Assembly: GCA_027031305.1 (NCBI GenBank)
Contig: JALVRJ010000009.1
Location: 1-7,748, forward strand
Direction: 5' to 3'
Source of the DNA: Hyphomicrobiales bacterium
Lineage (GTDB): Bacteria; Pseudomonadota; Alphaproteobacteria; Rhizobiales; Aestuariivirgaceae
DNA: 7,748 nucleotides
The position numbers and the translations under genes were made by a program. Within the stretch, counting starts at the first letter, position 1. Every line of letters begins with the position of its first letter. The notes beneath the pieces are model-generated. The model was given only the letters and a program-made list of their open reading frames with translations. It searched no databases and was not told where the DNA came from. This document shows positions 1 to 6,132 of this stretch, piece by piece.

Positions 1-1765
1 GAATGGTGATCCGGATGCCGGTGCTGGCGTTGTTGCTCTCGTTGCTCTCGTTGGTCTCGGTATTGTTGTAGTCGGCCACCACGCCGATCCAGTAGGTGCC
101 GGGCGCCAGGTTCGAGGGCAGGGTGAGCGTTTGCGTTTCGGGGTCAACCGCGCCCGGCGCGTTGCTGCTGGTGGACCACTGGGTGGCGAGCAGGGTGTCC
201 GAGGTTGAAATGATGCTATTCGTCGACAGGTAGATGCCGGCCTTCGTGTCCTTCGCCGTTCCGGCACCGATGTTCTTGATCTTGTAGTCGACCGTGATGG
301 TGCTGCCCGCCGCAGGGCGCGTGTTCGACACCGAAACGTCCGACGCAACCAGGTCGGGCTTTTGCTGGGAGGGCTGCGTTCTTTGCTTTATTGTTATTGA
401 AGTTACATATCCAGCGTTATTGAATTCATCGCTTTCAGGTACACTTTTCCCTGCGTCAGCAATGGCGCCAATGTAGTATGTGCCCTTGGGAAGGTTGGGA
501 AGAGAAACGTATTCGTTGTGGTAAAAAGTGCCTTGCGAAGATAATGATGGTGTATATAAAACTTTTAAAAGACTATCCGTAGAGTCAATGGTGTAATCTT
601 GAGATATATATAACCTTGTTTGGCTTGCAGGAGCGGTGCCATCTCCCCAGTTCTTTACTTGGGTCTGGATATATATGCTATCCCCGGGATAGGCGCTTCC
701 TGGAGAAACACTTAGCACATTTGCGACAAGGTCCGGGGAATTTCCGGGGGAAACTGTAAAGGAAGTATAAGAAATATTATTTCCTTCTCCACTCCCTTCT
801 GGAACTTTATTGCTAGAATCAACTTTTATTATCAATTTCCATTGTCCCGGGGAAATGCCGAGAGGAACAAGAGGGGAGGCATTCACGTTATCAAGTTTTC
901 CATTAGGCTGAATATTTCGACTAATCGGGAGCACGCCCAAAAAAGTATCGTCATAAGAAAGTGTGGAATCACTTGAAATATAGAAAGACACGTCAAAAGT
1001 GGTATTCGTTGTTGCCCCCCCTTGGTTTGATATATCAAATGTCAACTGGAGCCTGTCTCCGGGGGCAGGATCTGATCCTACGATATTGATATCAGAAACA
1101 ACAAGGTCAGCTTGCTGCGGGCCAGGATTTGGGCCAAGCTTTGACCAGTCACCCTTCCCGTTGCCTTTCAGATCCTGTGGGAAATACGTGTTCACATAGC
1201 TTTGATCCAGGCGGGAAACATAAGCGGCGCCATACTTGCCATCATTGCCACCAAAAAAGCTCTCTATATCCGATAGGGAATGCTTGGAAATTTTCGTGTA
1301 TGGCCCCGACAAAATATTCGTGAAAAAGTTGTCGACAACCTTTCCGCCTCCTACATAAATGAAAGAGTGAGCATTTACCTTGCCATTGAGGAAACTGCTT
1401 TCATTGCCATTGTCATCCTTGTATACACGGACGACATCTCCAGGCTGCAAGGTATTTCTGAGTTGAGAAACCGATATGTTCTTGCCCCCCAAGACCGGCA
1501 TCCAGCCGTCACCCCCCACATTTGTCTTCCAGGAATGAGGTACAACATAGGGGGCATCCAAGGGCTTCCGGGGGTCATTAGAGTACGTCATGTTACGGGT
1601 GTCGAAAAAGGGCGCGCCGGCCAAGTTTGTCACGCCCCAGACAAAGGCAGCACACCCGTCATCTTTCCATGTAATTCCAATATTGTCCTTAGCTATATTG
1701 ACAACTTCGGAGGGAGTAATCCTTGTAGAAATGGAAGTTGCCTTCAATATTCCTGCGTATGCCAT
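1..1765 (-). CDS. NlpC/P60- or CHAP-like hydrolase with CARDB repeats, probable T1SS cargo (partial, C-terminus off left edge)
   Basis: Open from ATG 1765 through the left edge, 588 residues visible. A strong ribosome site (GGGAGGG, 1773-1779) lies 7 nt before the ATG. Residues 1-210 look like a papain-fold amidase/peptidase: DDGCAAFVWGVTNLAG carries candidate nucleophile Cys38, LQPGDVVRVY (106-115) resembles the pGDvv strand of NlpC/P60, and NAHSFIYVGGGKVVDNF places candidate His133 before an IYVGGGK turn. Three CARDB-type repeats follow, at about 219-338, 345-460 and 471-588; they open with DLV and close with an acidic VPES..NN or ETNESN motif. CARDB modules are Ig-like adhesion or spacer domains. 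No signal peptide is visible, and the neighbouring T1SS genes suggest export by that route; the secretion signal and any RTX repeats would be beyond the edge. Inferred role: secreted cell-wall or peptide hydrolase, or adhesin. The catalytic assignment is by motif only. The third repeat is GC-rich, unlike the rest. Confidence 0.8.
   Translation of the reverse strand, partial: MAYAGILKATSISTRITPSEVVNIAKDNIGITWKDDGCAAFVWGVTNLAGAPFFDTRNMTYSNDPRKPLDAPYVVPHSWKTNVGGDGWMPVLGGKNISVSQLRNTLQPGDVVRVYKDDNGNESSFLNGKVNAHSFIYVGGGKVVDNFFTNILSGPYTKISKHSLSDIESFFGGNDGKYGAAYVSRLDQSYVNTYFPQDLKGNGKGDWSKLGPNPGPQQADLVVSDINIVGSDPAPGDRLQLTFDISNQGGATTNTTFDVSFYISSDSTLSYDDTFLGVLPISRNIQPNGKLDNVNASPLVPLGISPGQWKLIIKVDSSNKVPEGSGEGNNISYTSFTVSPGNSPDLVANVLSVSPGSAYPGDSIYIQTQVKNWGDGTAPASQTRLYISQDYTIDSTDSLLKVLYTPSLSSQGTFYHNEYVSLPNLPKGTYYIGAIADAGKSVPESDEFNNAGYVTSITIKQRTQPSQQKPDLVASDVSVSNTRPAAGSTITVDYKIKNIGAGTAKDTKAGIYLSTNSIISTSDTLLATQWSTSSNAPGAVDPETQTLTLPSNLAPGTYWIGVVADYNNTETNESNESNNASTGIRITI
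32..58. repeat. 9-bp tandem repeat, three copies
   Basis: GTTGCTCTC occurs twice in tandem (32-40, 41-49) and a third time with one change, GTTGGTCTC (50-58). It lies inside the CARDB gene. On the minus strand it encodes the Asn/Glu/Ser-rich stretch ETNESNESNN (residues 570-579) in the closing acidic loop of the third CARDB repeat. The unit keeps frame, so copy-number change would only lengthen the loop. Confidence 0.6.
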
Positions 1766-1798
1766 GTTATTGCCCTCCCACGTTGAGAGATATCAAGC

Positions 1799-2092
1799 TC
1801 ACTTCTTGTGCTTGCGCCACTTCAGCTTTCTTCCGGCTAATGGTCCTACGTGAATCTCGTTACCCTCTTCATCCTTTCCGCCCGGGTAGGTGATCTGTCG
1901 CAGCAATTGCTCCAGCAAACGGAGCGGATTTTCCATCAGCCTCTGATCCACCTCTTCCGACACCCGTGCCCATGTGATTGCGACGACGGGAATTTTTTCG
2001 CTTCCGGAACACGCTGTATGCATGATGACGAAGTCGCCCGTGAGAATGGCGGGCAGAATCATCCACTCTAGATTGGCGATGGCGATGTTGTG
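1799..2092 (-). pseudogene. HlyC-like toxin-activating lysine acyltransferase, N-terminally truncated
   Basis: HlyC-family enzymes transfer a fatty acyl group from acyl-ACP to lysines of RTX-type toxins in the cytoplasm before T1SS export. This frame (stop 1799-1801) reads HNIAIANLEWMILPAIL, then PVVAITWARVSEEVDQRL. That matches, from memory, the family core (ADLEWlvlPail ... P+ fa sWA.vSeEv..RL; compare HlyC LFAINVLPAI and PVAYCSWANLS). There is no start codon between an in-frame TGA (2117-2119) and ATG 2062. The only in-frame start gives 87 aa that begin after the ANLEW segment and lack any catalytic-His region; the His of CHN (2090-2092) could be what remains of the SPLHR motif. The C-terminal W.SGD..W/APFG segment of the family is also not visible; after RLMENP the sequence goes to LLRQITYPGGK and a basic tail, RKLKWRKHKK. 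It ends 33 nt before the cargo ATG. Family call fairly firm, loss of function inferred. Confidence 0.6.
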
Positions 2093-2429
2093 GCAAGATA
2101 GTGAAACTGGTCGATGTCAACCATTTTCCAGATCCCGTGTGAACGACGATACCGAAGGTTTCATCTGGTTCAACCTTATCATCATCAATTATTTCCAACC
2201 CAACAGCATTGGTCTTGACATATTCCCAGCCTTTCTGAAATGTAAGTGGAACATTTCTTAATCCTACATAATCATTGTTGTTGTATACCCCACTTCCTCT
2301 CCAATTCTGGAAGGTGCTAACATATACAACTTCTGTTTTTGAGGCATCGTCTCTCCATATTGTAAAATACTGCGTTCCTGCGCTATCTTCATCAAGACTA
2401 ATTGTAGTTGGATATATCGAGTAAGTCAT
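1869..2429 (-). CDS. Calx-beta domain protein fragment; ORF runs out of frame into HlyC-like sequence
   Basis: ATG 2429 follows an AAAGG ribosome site by about 8 nt. Residues 1-112 (to 2094) form one Calx-beta domain: it opens YSIYPTTISLDEDSAG, has the ladder-like NNNDYVGLRNVPLTF strand, EIIDDDKVEPDETFGIVV, and closes TSTSFTIL. Calx-beta domains are calcium-binding beta-sandwiches common in large secreted proteins, including T1SS cargo. No signal peptide is seen. After FTIL the same frame stays open for 74 codons but becomes Arg/His/Ser-rich (PQHRHRQSR...), with no domain character. Over that stretch a different minus-strand frame encodes HlyC-like sequence, so the tail is probably meaningless. 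Most likely this is the 5' end of a larger cargo gene cut off by deletion; alternatively it is a Calx-beta/HlyC fusion broken by one frameshift, or an assembly error. The 186-aa product may still be made. Confidence 0.6.
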   Translation of the reverse strand: MTYSIYPTTISLDEDSAGTQYFTIWRDDASKTEVVYVSTFQNWRGSGVYNNNDYVGLRNVPLTFQKGWEYVKTNAVGLEIIDDDKVEPDETFGIVVHTGSGKWLTSTSFTILPQHRHRQSRVDDSARHSHGRLRHHAYSVFRKRKNSRRRNHMGTGVGRGGSEADGKSAPFAGAIAATDHLPGRKG

Positions 2430-2497
2430 TTTTTAACCTTTCTTGTTCTGCTTGCGATATGCCGTGGCACCTCTTCTCTGAAATGCTGAAGCCCTAA

Positions 2498-2519
2498 ATT
2501 ATGACTAGTGTATCATAAT
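2498..2519. repeat. Inverted repeat, 7-bp perfect arms (possible operator)
   Basis: ATTATGA (2498-2504) and TCATAAT (2513-2519) are exact reverse complements with an 8-nt spacer. One arm contains the candidate -10 hexamer of the cargo promoter. A repressor dimer bound here would cover the -10, so this is a plausible operator. It is too AT-rich and lacks a following T-run, so a terminator role is less likely. Confidence 0.4.
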
Positions 2520-2526
2520 GAACCAA
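2498..2526 (-). promoter_or_regulatory. Candidate sigma70-type promoter for the cargo genes
   Basis: On the minus strand TTGGTT (2521-2526, 3/6 to the -35 consensus) and CATAAT (2498-2503, 5/6 to the -10 consensus) are separated by 17 nt. The pair lies in an AT-rich gap between the HlyD stop and the Calx-beta ATG and would give a leader of roughly 60 nt. A separate promoter here would let cargo genes be expressed independently of the transporter pair. The weak -35 makes this tentative. Confidence 0.35.
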
Positions 2527-2566
2527 TTTTTCAACCATGCCTTGTGTTTCCGGTGCCGGCCAGCTT

Positions 2567-3898
2567 TCAGTCGCTGCGCAGGATGCGGCGTGCATGGGGG
2601 AGAAGGGTGTCGACAAACAGAATGTCGAAGGGTCGGCGGGCGCGCGTGGCAAGGAACACCTCCACAGGCATTCCTGGGACGATACGACGTTCATCGCCGA
2701 GCCTTTTCAATTGTGCCGGCGGCACTTCTATTTCCACGCGATAATATGGTGCCTGCCCGCGTAGGCCCGCCACGGGAGCGGGTGAAACCATGCGCACCAG
2801 CCCCTTCAGTTTTGGGGTGTTCCTGGTGCTGAACGCCGTGAAATAGAGCCATGCGACCTGACCGGGATGAACGCTGTCAATGTCGACGGGGCGCACTTGT
2901 GCCTCGATGACAAGCGGCTCCTTGTCCGGAACAATCTGGAGGACGGGATTGCCCGGCTTGATGACGCCGCCTATGGTGCGCACCGCAAGGTTGAAGACGT
3001 GACCCGAAATGGGCGCGCGGATTTCTGTCCGCGCCAGCTTCTGTTCCAGCGCATGGAGTTTTTCCTTCAGATTCGCGGCCTCCTCCTCGCGTTTTACAAG
3101 GGCTTCCATCACGCGTGCCAGAAAATCCCGCTTCAATTGAGTCAACTGTTGCGCGAACCTAGCTATTTCCGCCTGTCGTCGGGCGATTTCCTCCAGCAAA
3201 TTGCCATGTTCACCTTCCAGCCGCGCTTCTTCCCGTTGCAGGGCCAGAAGCCGGGAGCGTATCGCCTGGCCCTTCTCTACAAGACCGGATACGGTGCCGA
3301 TCTCTTCGCGCACCAACGCGGATTGCCTGCGGACCGCTTTTAGCCTGGCCCGCAATCCGGCTATGGCCTTTTCGTGCGCGGCGATGCTCTGTTCGTAGAG
3401 TTGTTGTTGTCCCCGAAGGGCCTGTCGCCGCGAAATGAACAGGGCGCGCTGCATATGCATCATCTCGCGGATTTGTGGATCCCCTGTCGCCCCTTGCACG
3501 AGATTGGCGGGAAATCGCAATTCCTCCGCATTGTCGCGCTCGGCCTTCAGACGTGCGATGTCCACCAGCACGTTGTTGAGCTTGTTGCGGGTAATGCCCA
3601 GATCGGCGCGCAGGACTTCATCCTGCAGAACAATCAGAACCTGCCCCTTTCCGACCGCATCTCCCTCACGGACGCGAATCTCCGTCACCACGCCACCGTC
3701 GGGATGCTGAACGGTTCTGACACCGCTTTCCGGGCTGACTTGCCCGGCCGCGACAACGGCGCCGGATATGCGGGTAAAAAGCGCCCACGCGCCGCCAGCG
3801 CCGAAAACGAGCAAAACGACCACCCATCCGGCAATCAGCCAGCGACGCAATCCATCTCCTGCGGATCCCCTGTGAGCATTGCCCACGTTGTCCGTCAT
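2567..3898 (-). CDS. HlyD/PrtE-family T1SS periplasmic adaptor (membrane fusion protein)
   Basis: 443 aa. It bridges the inner-membrane ABC exporter and a TolC-type outer-membrane channel. Residues 1-18 are cytoplasmic and 19-42 form one membrane anchor (WLIAGWVVVLLVFGAGGAWAL). A lipoyl/biotinyl half-motif follows (HPDGGVVTEIRVREGDAVGKGQ, about 65-86), then a long Arg/Glu/Gln/Leu-rich coiled coil at about 100-290. RAPISGHV (294-301) completes the lipoyl domain, and a beta-barrel segment covers about 328-420 (IVPGMPVEVF near 406-415). Length fits the roughly 430-480 aa usual for the family. ATG 3898 is chosen over an in-frame ATG at 4081: it has AAGGTGG upstream, overlaps the ABC stop as ATGA, and the 61-residue extension is unlike HlyD and lies inside the ABC gene. 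The C-terminus (FVDTLLPHARRILRSD) fits the amphipathic end usual in T1SS adaptors. Translational coupling to the transporter is likely. Confidence 0.93.
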   Translation of the reverse strand: MTDNVGNAHRGSAGDGLRRWLIAGWVVVLLVFGAGGAWALFTRISGAVVAAGQVSPESGVRTVQHPDGGVVTEIRVREGDAVGKGQVLIVLQDEVLRADLGITRNKLNNVLVDIARLKAERDNAEELRFPANLVQGATGDPQIREMMHMQRALFISRRQALRGQQQLYEQSIAAHEKAIAGLRARLKAVRRQSALVREEIGTVSGLVEKGQAIRSRLLALQREEARLEGEHGNLLEEIARRQAEIARFAQQLTQLKRDFLARVMEALVKREEEAANLKEKLHALEQKLARTEIRAPISGHVFNLAVRTIGGVIKPGNPVLQIVPDKEPLVIEAQVRPVDIDSVHPGQVAWLYFTAFSTRNTPKLKGLVRMVSPAPVAGLRGQAPYYRVEIEVPPAQLKRLGDERRIVPGMPVEVFLATRARRPFDILFVDTLLPHARRILRSD

Positions 3899-5649
3899 CG
3901 CCGTGCCACCTTGATGCTGTATCCGGCCGAAAGAGTTCCGGAGGATGTGGACGAAGCTGAAGAAGAACGCCTGGAAGGATTGACGGCCTTTAGCTTTCCG
4001 GAACCGTTGCCATCCAGTTTCAGGTGCAAGTCCACCAGTTCTGCAGGCGGCGCGGCGTGATCGATCAACACGATTCCGCACCCCTGCCTTTTCAAATTGG
4101 CCAAGGCGTAATAGAAGGCTTGCCGGCCTTCCTTGTCGAGATCCGCCGTTGGTTCATCCAGAACATAAACTCCCGGATCATTCCACGCGGCGCGCGCCAG
4201 GGCAACCTTGCGCTGTTCGCCGGCGGACAGTAGACGCCCGGCTGGCCCCACCTGACGGTTGAGGCCACCCATTTTCTTGATCGCCTCATACACGCCCATG
4301 CGCTTCGCAGCAGCCAGGATTTCCTCTTCCGTGGCAGCAGGATCGAATCTGCTGATATTGTCGCCGATCGTGCCGGTCATGAGCTGCGCGGCCTGGGGCA
4401 CATATCCGAGATGACGTCCCAACTGTTCCTCTGGCCACCCTCGCAGGTCCACGCCGGCCAACAAGACCTTGCCGGTTCCCATGGGTGGCCAGAGGCCCGT
4501 TAGCGCCCGCGCCAATGTCGATTTGCCCGCTCCGTTGCCGCCCGTGACAAGCATCAGCTGGCCTGGCTCCAGCCTGAAGCCGATATTGCGCAACACGGGT
4601 TTCGCAAGGCCGGGCGGAGCGACGAAGAGTTCTTGCGCTTCCAGTTTGCCCAGACGTTGGACCTCGGGGACCAGTGTTGGCGAGGGAGGCATTGTTGCCA
4701 ATTTCTCCAGGTCGGCATCCAGGCGCTTGGCCGCTTCCCTGGCCTGCTTGAAACTGCGCCAGTGCGTGATGGCGTTTTCCACCGGATACAAGGCCCGCCC
4801 AAGCATGATGGAGGCGGCGATCATCACCCCGGGAGTGATTTCCTGCCGCAGCACCAGCCATGCCCCCAGTCCAAGCATGGCGGATTGCAGGAACAATCGC
4901 ACGGCCTTGGCCATGGAGGAAAGGCCGGAACTGCGATCACGTAGCTTCAGAAGGGCGCCCTGGAATGCCTCATGGGCGCGTGACCAGCGGCGGCGGATGT
5001 TCTCCAGCATTCCAAGCGCCTTGGCAGCTTCCATGGCGCCAAGAATTTCATGCATCGTGCCCGCGGCAACATTCCGGGTTTTCGCAACTTCTTCTTGGGG
5101 CTTGCGCAGACGATATTCATTGGCGAGCGCCGTGAAAAAAAGCAATATGGCGGCAAAAATGGCGAAAAGAGCAAGATAGGGATGAAAAAGCCAGATGATG
5201 AAAATATAGAAAGGCATGAATGGAGCGTCGAAAAAAGCCGTGATGGCGGGGCCACCGACAAAGCCGGTAATGGCCTCGATGTCAGCATGCGGTCTACGCG
5301 CAAGGGTGATGTTTCCGGAATTCGCCATGATGCGCGCGCTGAGGTTGAACAATCCGTCGCGCAAACGCTCGTCTATTCGCTTTGCGAGACGCACCAGCAA
5401 ACGTGAGCGCACCAGGTCCAGGATGCCCATGGCCAGGAACATGAGCATCATGAGAATGCTGAGGGCAATGAGCGTTTCAAGGCTGTTGGAAGGCAGTACC
5501 CGGCCATATATCTGGAGCATGTATATGGAGCCGGTGAGCATCAATATGCTCACTGCCAGGCTGATGACAAGCCAAACGAAAAAAATCAAACGGGCATGGG
5601 ATAACACCGCCTGAGTTGCGGTCGCAATCCTCCTTTCGTTGGTGGCCAT
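3895..5649 (-). CDS. T1SS ABC transporter permease/ATPase, PrtD/AprD-like
   Basis: 584 aa inner-membrane exporter that energises passage of unfolded cargo through the adaptor and TolC channel. Hydrophobic segments lie at about 22-47, 57-79, 143-175 and 252-285; LTGSIYMLQIYGRVLPS (39-53) and the following RSRLLVR are typical of the PrtD group. No N-terminal C39 peptidase or C39-like domain is present, as expected for that group. In the nucleotide-binding domain Walker A is GGNGAGKST (370-378), the Q-loop is YVPQ (Gln419), the signature is LSAGE (474-478) in place of LSGGQ, Walker B is VYVLDEP (494-500, Glu499), and the switch His is 531. A Ser-rich tail (about 559-575) precedes the stop, whose bases overlap the hlyD-like ATG. 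ATG 5649 has GAGAGG about 6 nt upstream. It is probably the first gene of the operon. Confidence 0.94.
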   Translation of the reverse strand: MATNERRIATATQAVLSHARLIFFVWLVISLAVSILMLTGSIYMLQIYGRVLPSNSLETLIALSILMMLMFLAMGILDLVRSRLLVRLAKRIDERLRDGLFNLSARIMANSGNITLARRPHADIEAITGFVGGPAITAFFDAPFMPFYIFIIWLFHPYLALFAIFAAILLFFTALANEYRLRKPQEEVAKTRNVAAGTMHEILGAMEAAKALGMLENIRRRWSRAHEAFQGALLKLRDRSSGLSSMAKAVRLFLQSAMLGLGAWLVLRQEITPGVMIAASIMLGRALYPVENAITHWRSFKQAREAAKRLDADLEKLATMPPSPTLVPEVQRLGKLEAQELFVAPPGLAKPVLRNIGFRLEPGQLMLVTGGNGAGKSTLARALTGLWPPMGTGKVLLAGVDLRGWPEEQLGRHLGYVPQAAQLMTGTIGDNISRFDPAATEEEILAAAKRMGVYEAIKKMGGLNRQVGPAGRLLSAGEQRKVALARAAWNDPGVYVLDEPTADLDKEGRQAFYYALANLKRQGCGIVLIDHAAPPAELVDLHLKLDGNGSGKLKAVNPSRRSSSASSTSSGTLSAGYSIKVARR

Positions 5650-5674
5650 GGACAGCCTCTCGAAATGTATGCAC

Positions 5675-5697
5675 GCATGAAATGCCTGACTTCATGC
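5675..5697. repeat. Inverted repeat in T1SS operon leader (possible operator or leader hairpin)
   Basis: GCATGAA (5675-5681) and TTCATGC (5691-5697) are perfect reverse complements with a 9-nt spacer, about 25 nt upstream of the ABC transporter ATG and just downstream of the candidate -10. It could be a repressor site near +1 or a small hairpin in the leader. Nothing in the window identifies a regulator. Confidence 0.4.
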
Positions 5698-5708
5698 AAC
5701 CCTGCATT

Positions 5709-5736
5709 ACCATACAATCACTGCTCGGATATGCAA
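5709..5736 (-). promoter_or_regulatory. Candidate promoter of the T1SS operon
   Basis: On the minus strand TTGCAT (5731-5736) and TATGGT (5709-5714) are spaced by 16 nt. They give partial -35 and -10 matches about 60 nt before the ABC start codon. The position is right and the matches are mediocre. No other pair closer to consensus was seen in the adjoining 200 nt. Confidence 0.25.
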
Positions 5737-6035
5737 GCTGTAGGAATATCCAATCTTGATCCTGGCACGCAAATCTAACGGATTACAACGGAGAGAAGTG
5801 CAAGCCAGAATACACATTGCTGGCCATCATCATAAATTCAATTGATCAGTCGGATTGTTGCCTCCGTAAGGATCCTTTTTATATTCGATGTGAAATTGTC
5901 ATCTTGATCATGAAACTATCCCAAATGGTTTCGTGAACAACCTGGCCAATCTGTCAATTCATGGGATCAGAACTTGAAAAGGTGACAAAATACAACTGGC
6001 TATCCTAGATAACGAATTTGCCGCTTCACAACTCA

Positions 6036-6087
6036 TTGAATGTCAAGCACAAATCATGACGGCTCATGGTTCGTGTTCGACATTCAA
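6036..6087. repeat. 52-bp near-perfect inverted repeat (24-nt arms, 4-nt loop)
   Basis: The arm at 6036-6059 and the reverse complement of 6064-6087 agree at 20 of 24 positions, around the loop CGGC (6060-6063). The outer nine pairs (TTGAATGTC / GACATTCAA) and the inner five (TCATGA side) are perfect. All four differences are transitions, so an RNA copy of either strand keeps two as G-U pairs and two as A/C mismatches. It starts 45 nt downstream of the TPR gene stop. No T-run follows on either strand. Candidate roles are an RNA hairpin that protects or ends the TPR transcript, a bidirectional barrier between the two units, or a remnant of a miniature palindromic element. Confidence 0.75.
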
Positions 6088-6132
6088 GGAATTCTCAGCG
6101 CTGAACGTGCTTTTCCAGGGCCGTCCCTCGTA

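Larger units (their letters stand above)
5650..6132. other. Gene-free AT-rich intergenic region upstream of the T1SS operon
   Basis: 483 bp between the T1SS start and the TPR-lipoprotein stop, clearly more AT-rich than the flanking genes. No credible coding frame is seen on either strand. It holds a candidate promoter (5709-5736), a short inverted repeat (5675-5697) and a 52-bp near-perfect inverted repeat (6036-6087). No classical hairpin-plus-T-run terminator for the TPR gene was found. Confidence 0.7.

Noticed and set aside
1280..1786. 168-codon plus-strand ORF antisense to the peptidase-CARDB gene
   Set aside because: The minus-strand frame has domain motifs and a strong ribosome site; the plus frame has neither.
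2090..2100. Programmed ribosomal frameshift joining the Calx-beta and HlyC-like frames
   Set aside because: No slippery heptamer, stop-codon context or downstream structure of a known type is visible; a mutation or deletion is simpler.
3374..4060. 228-codon plus-strand ORF antisense to the HlyD gene and the end of the ABC gene
   Set aside because: Composition is Arg/Ala/Ser-rich with no domain character, and it lies opposite two clearly recognised genes.
3899..4081. N-terminal extension of the HlyD protein to ATG 4081
   Set aside because: The added 61 residues are unlike HlyD and lie within the ABC gene; ATG 3898 has a ribosome site and the ATGA overlap.
4469..5179. 236-codon plus-strand ORF antisense to the ABC transporter
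   Set aside because: Low-complexity Arg/Ser/Pro product opposite conserved ATPase motifs; a by-product of codon bias.
5868..5880. AAGGATCCTT followed by T's, considered as a terminator
   Set aside because: The palindrome has no room for a loop, so it cannot form a stable terminator hairpin.
6095..6104. TCAGCGCTGA palindrome after the TPR gene
   Set aside because: A 10-bp loopless palindrome with no T-run; likely chance next to the much longer inverted repeat.
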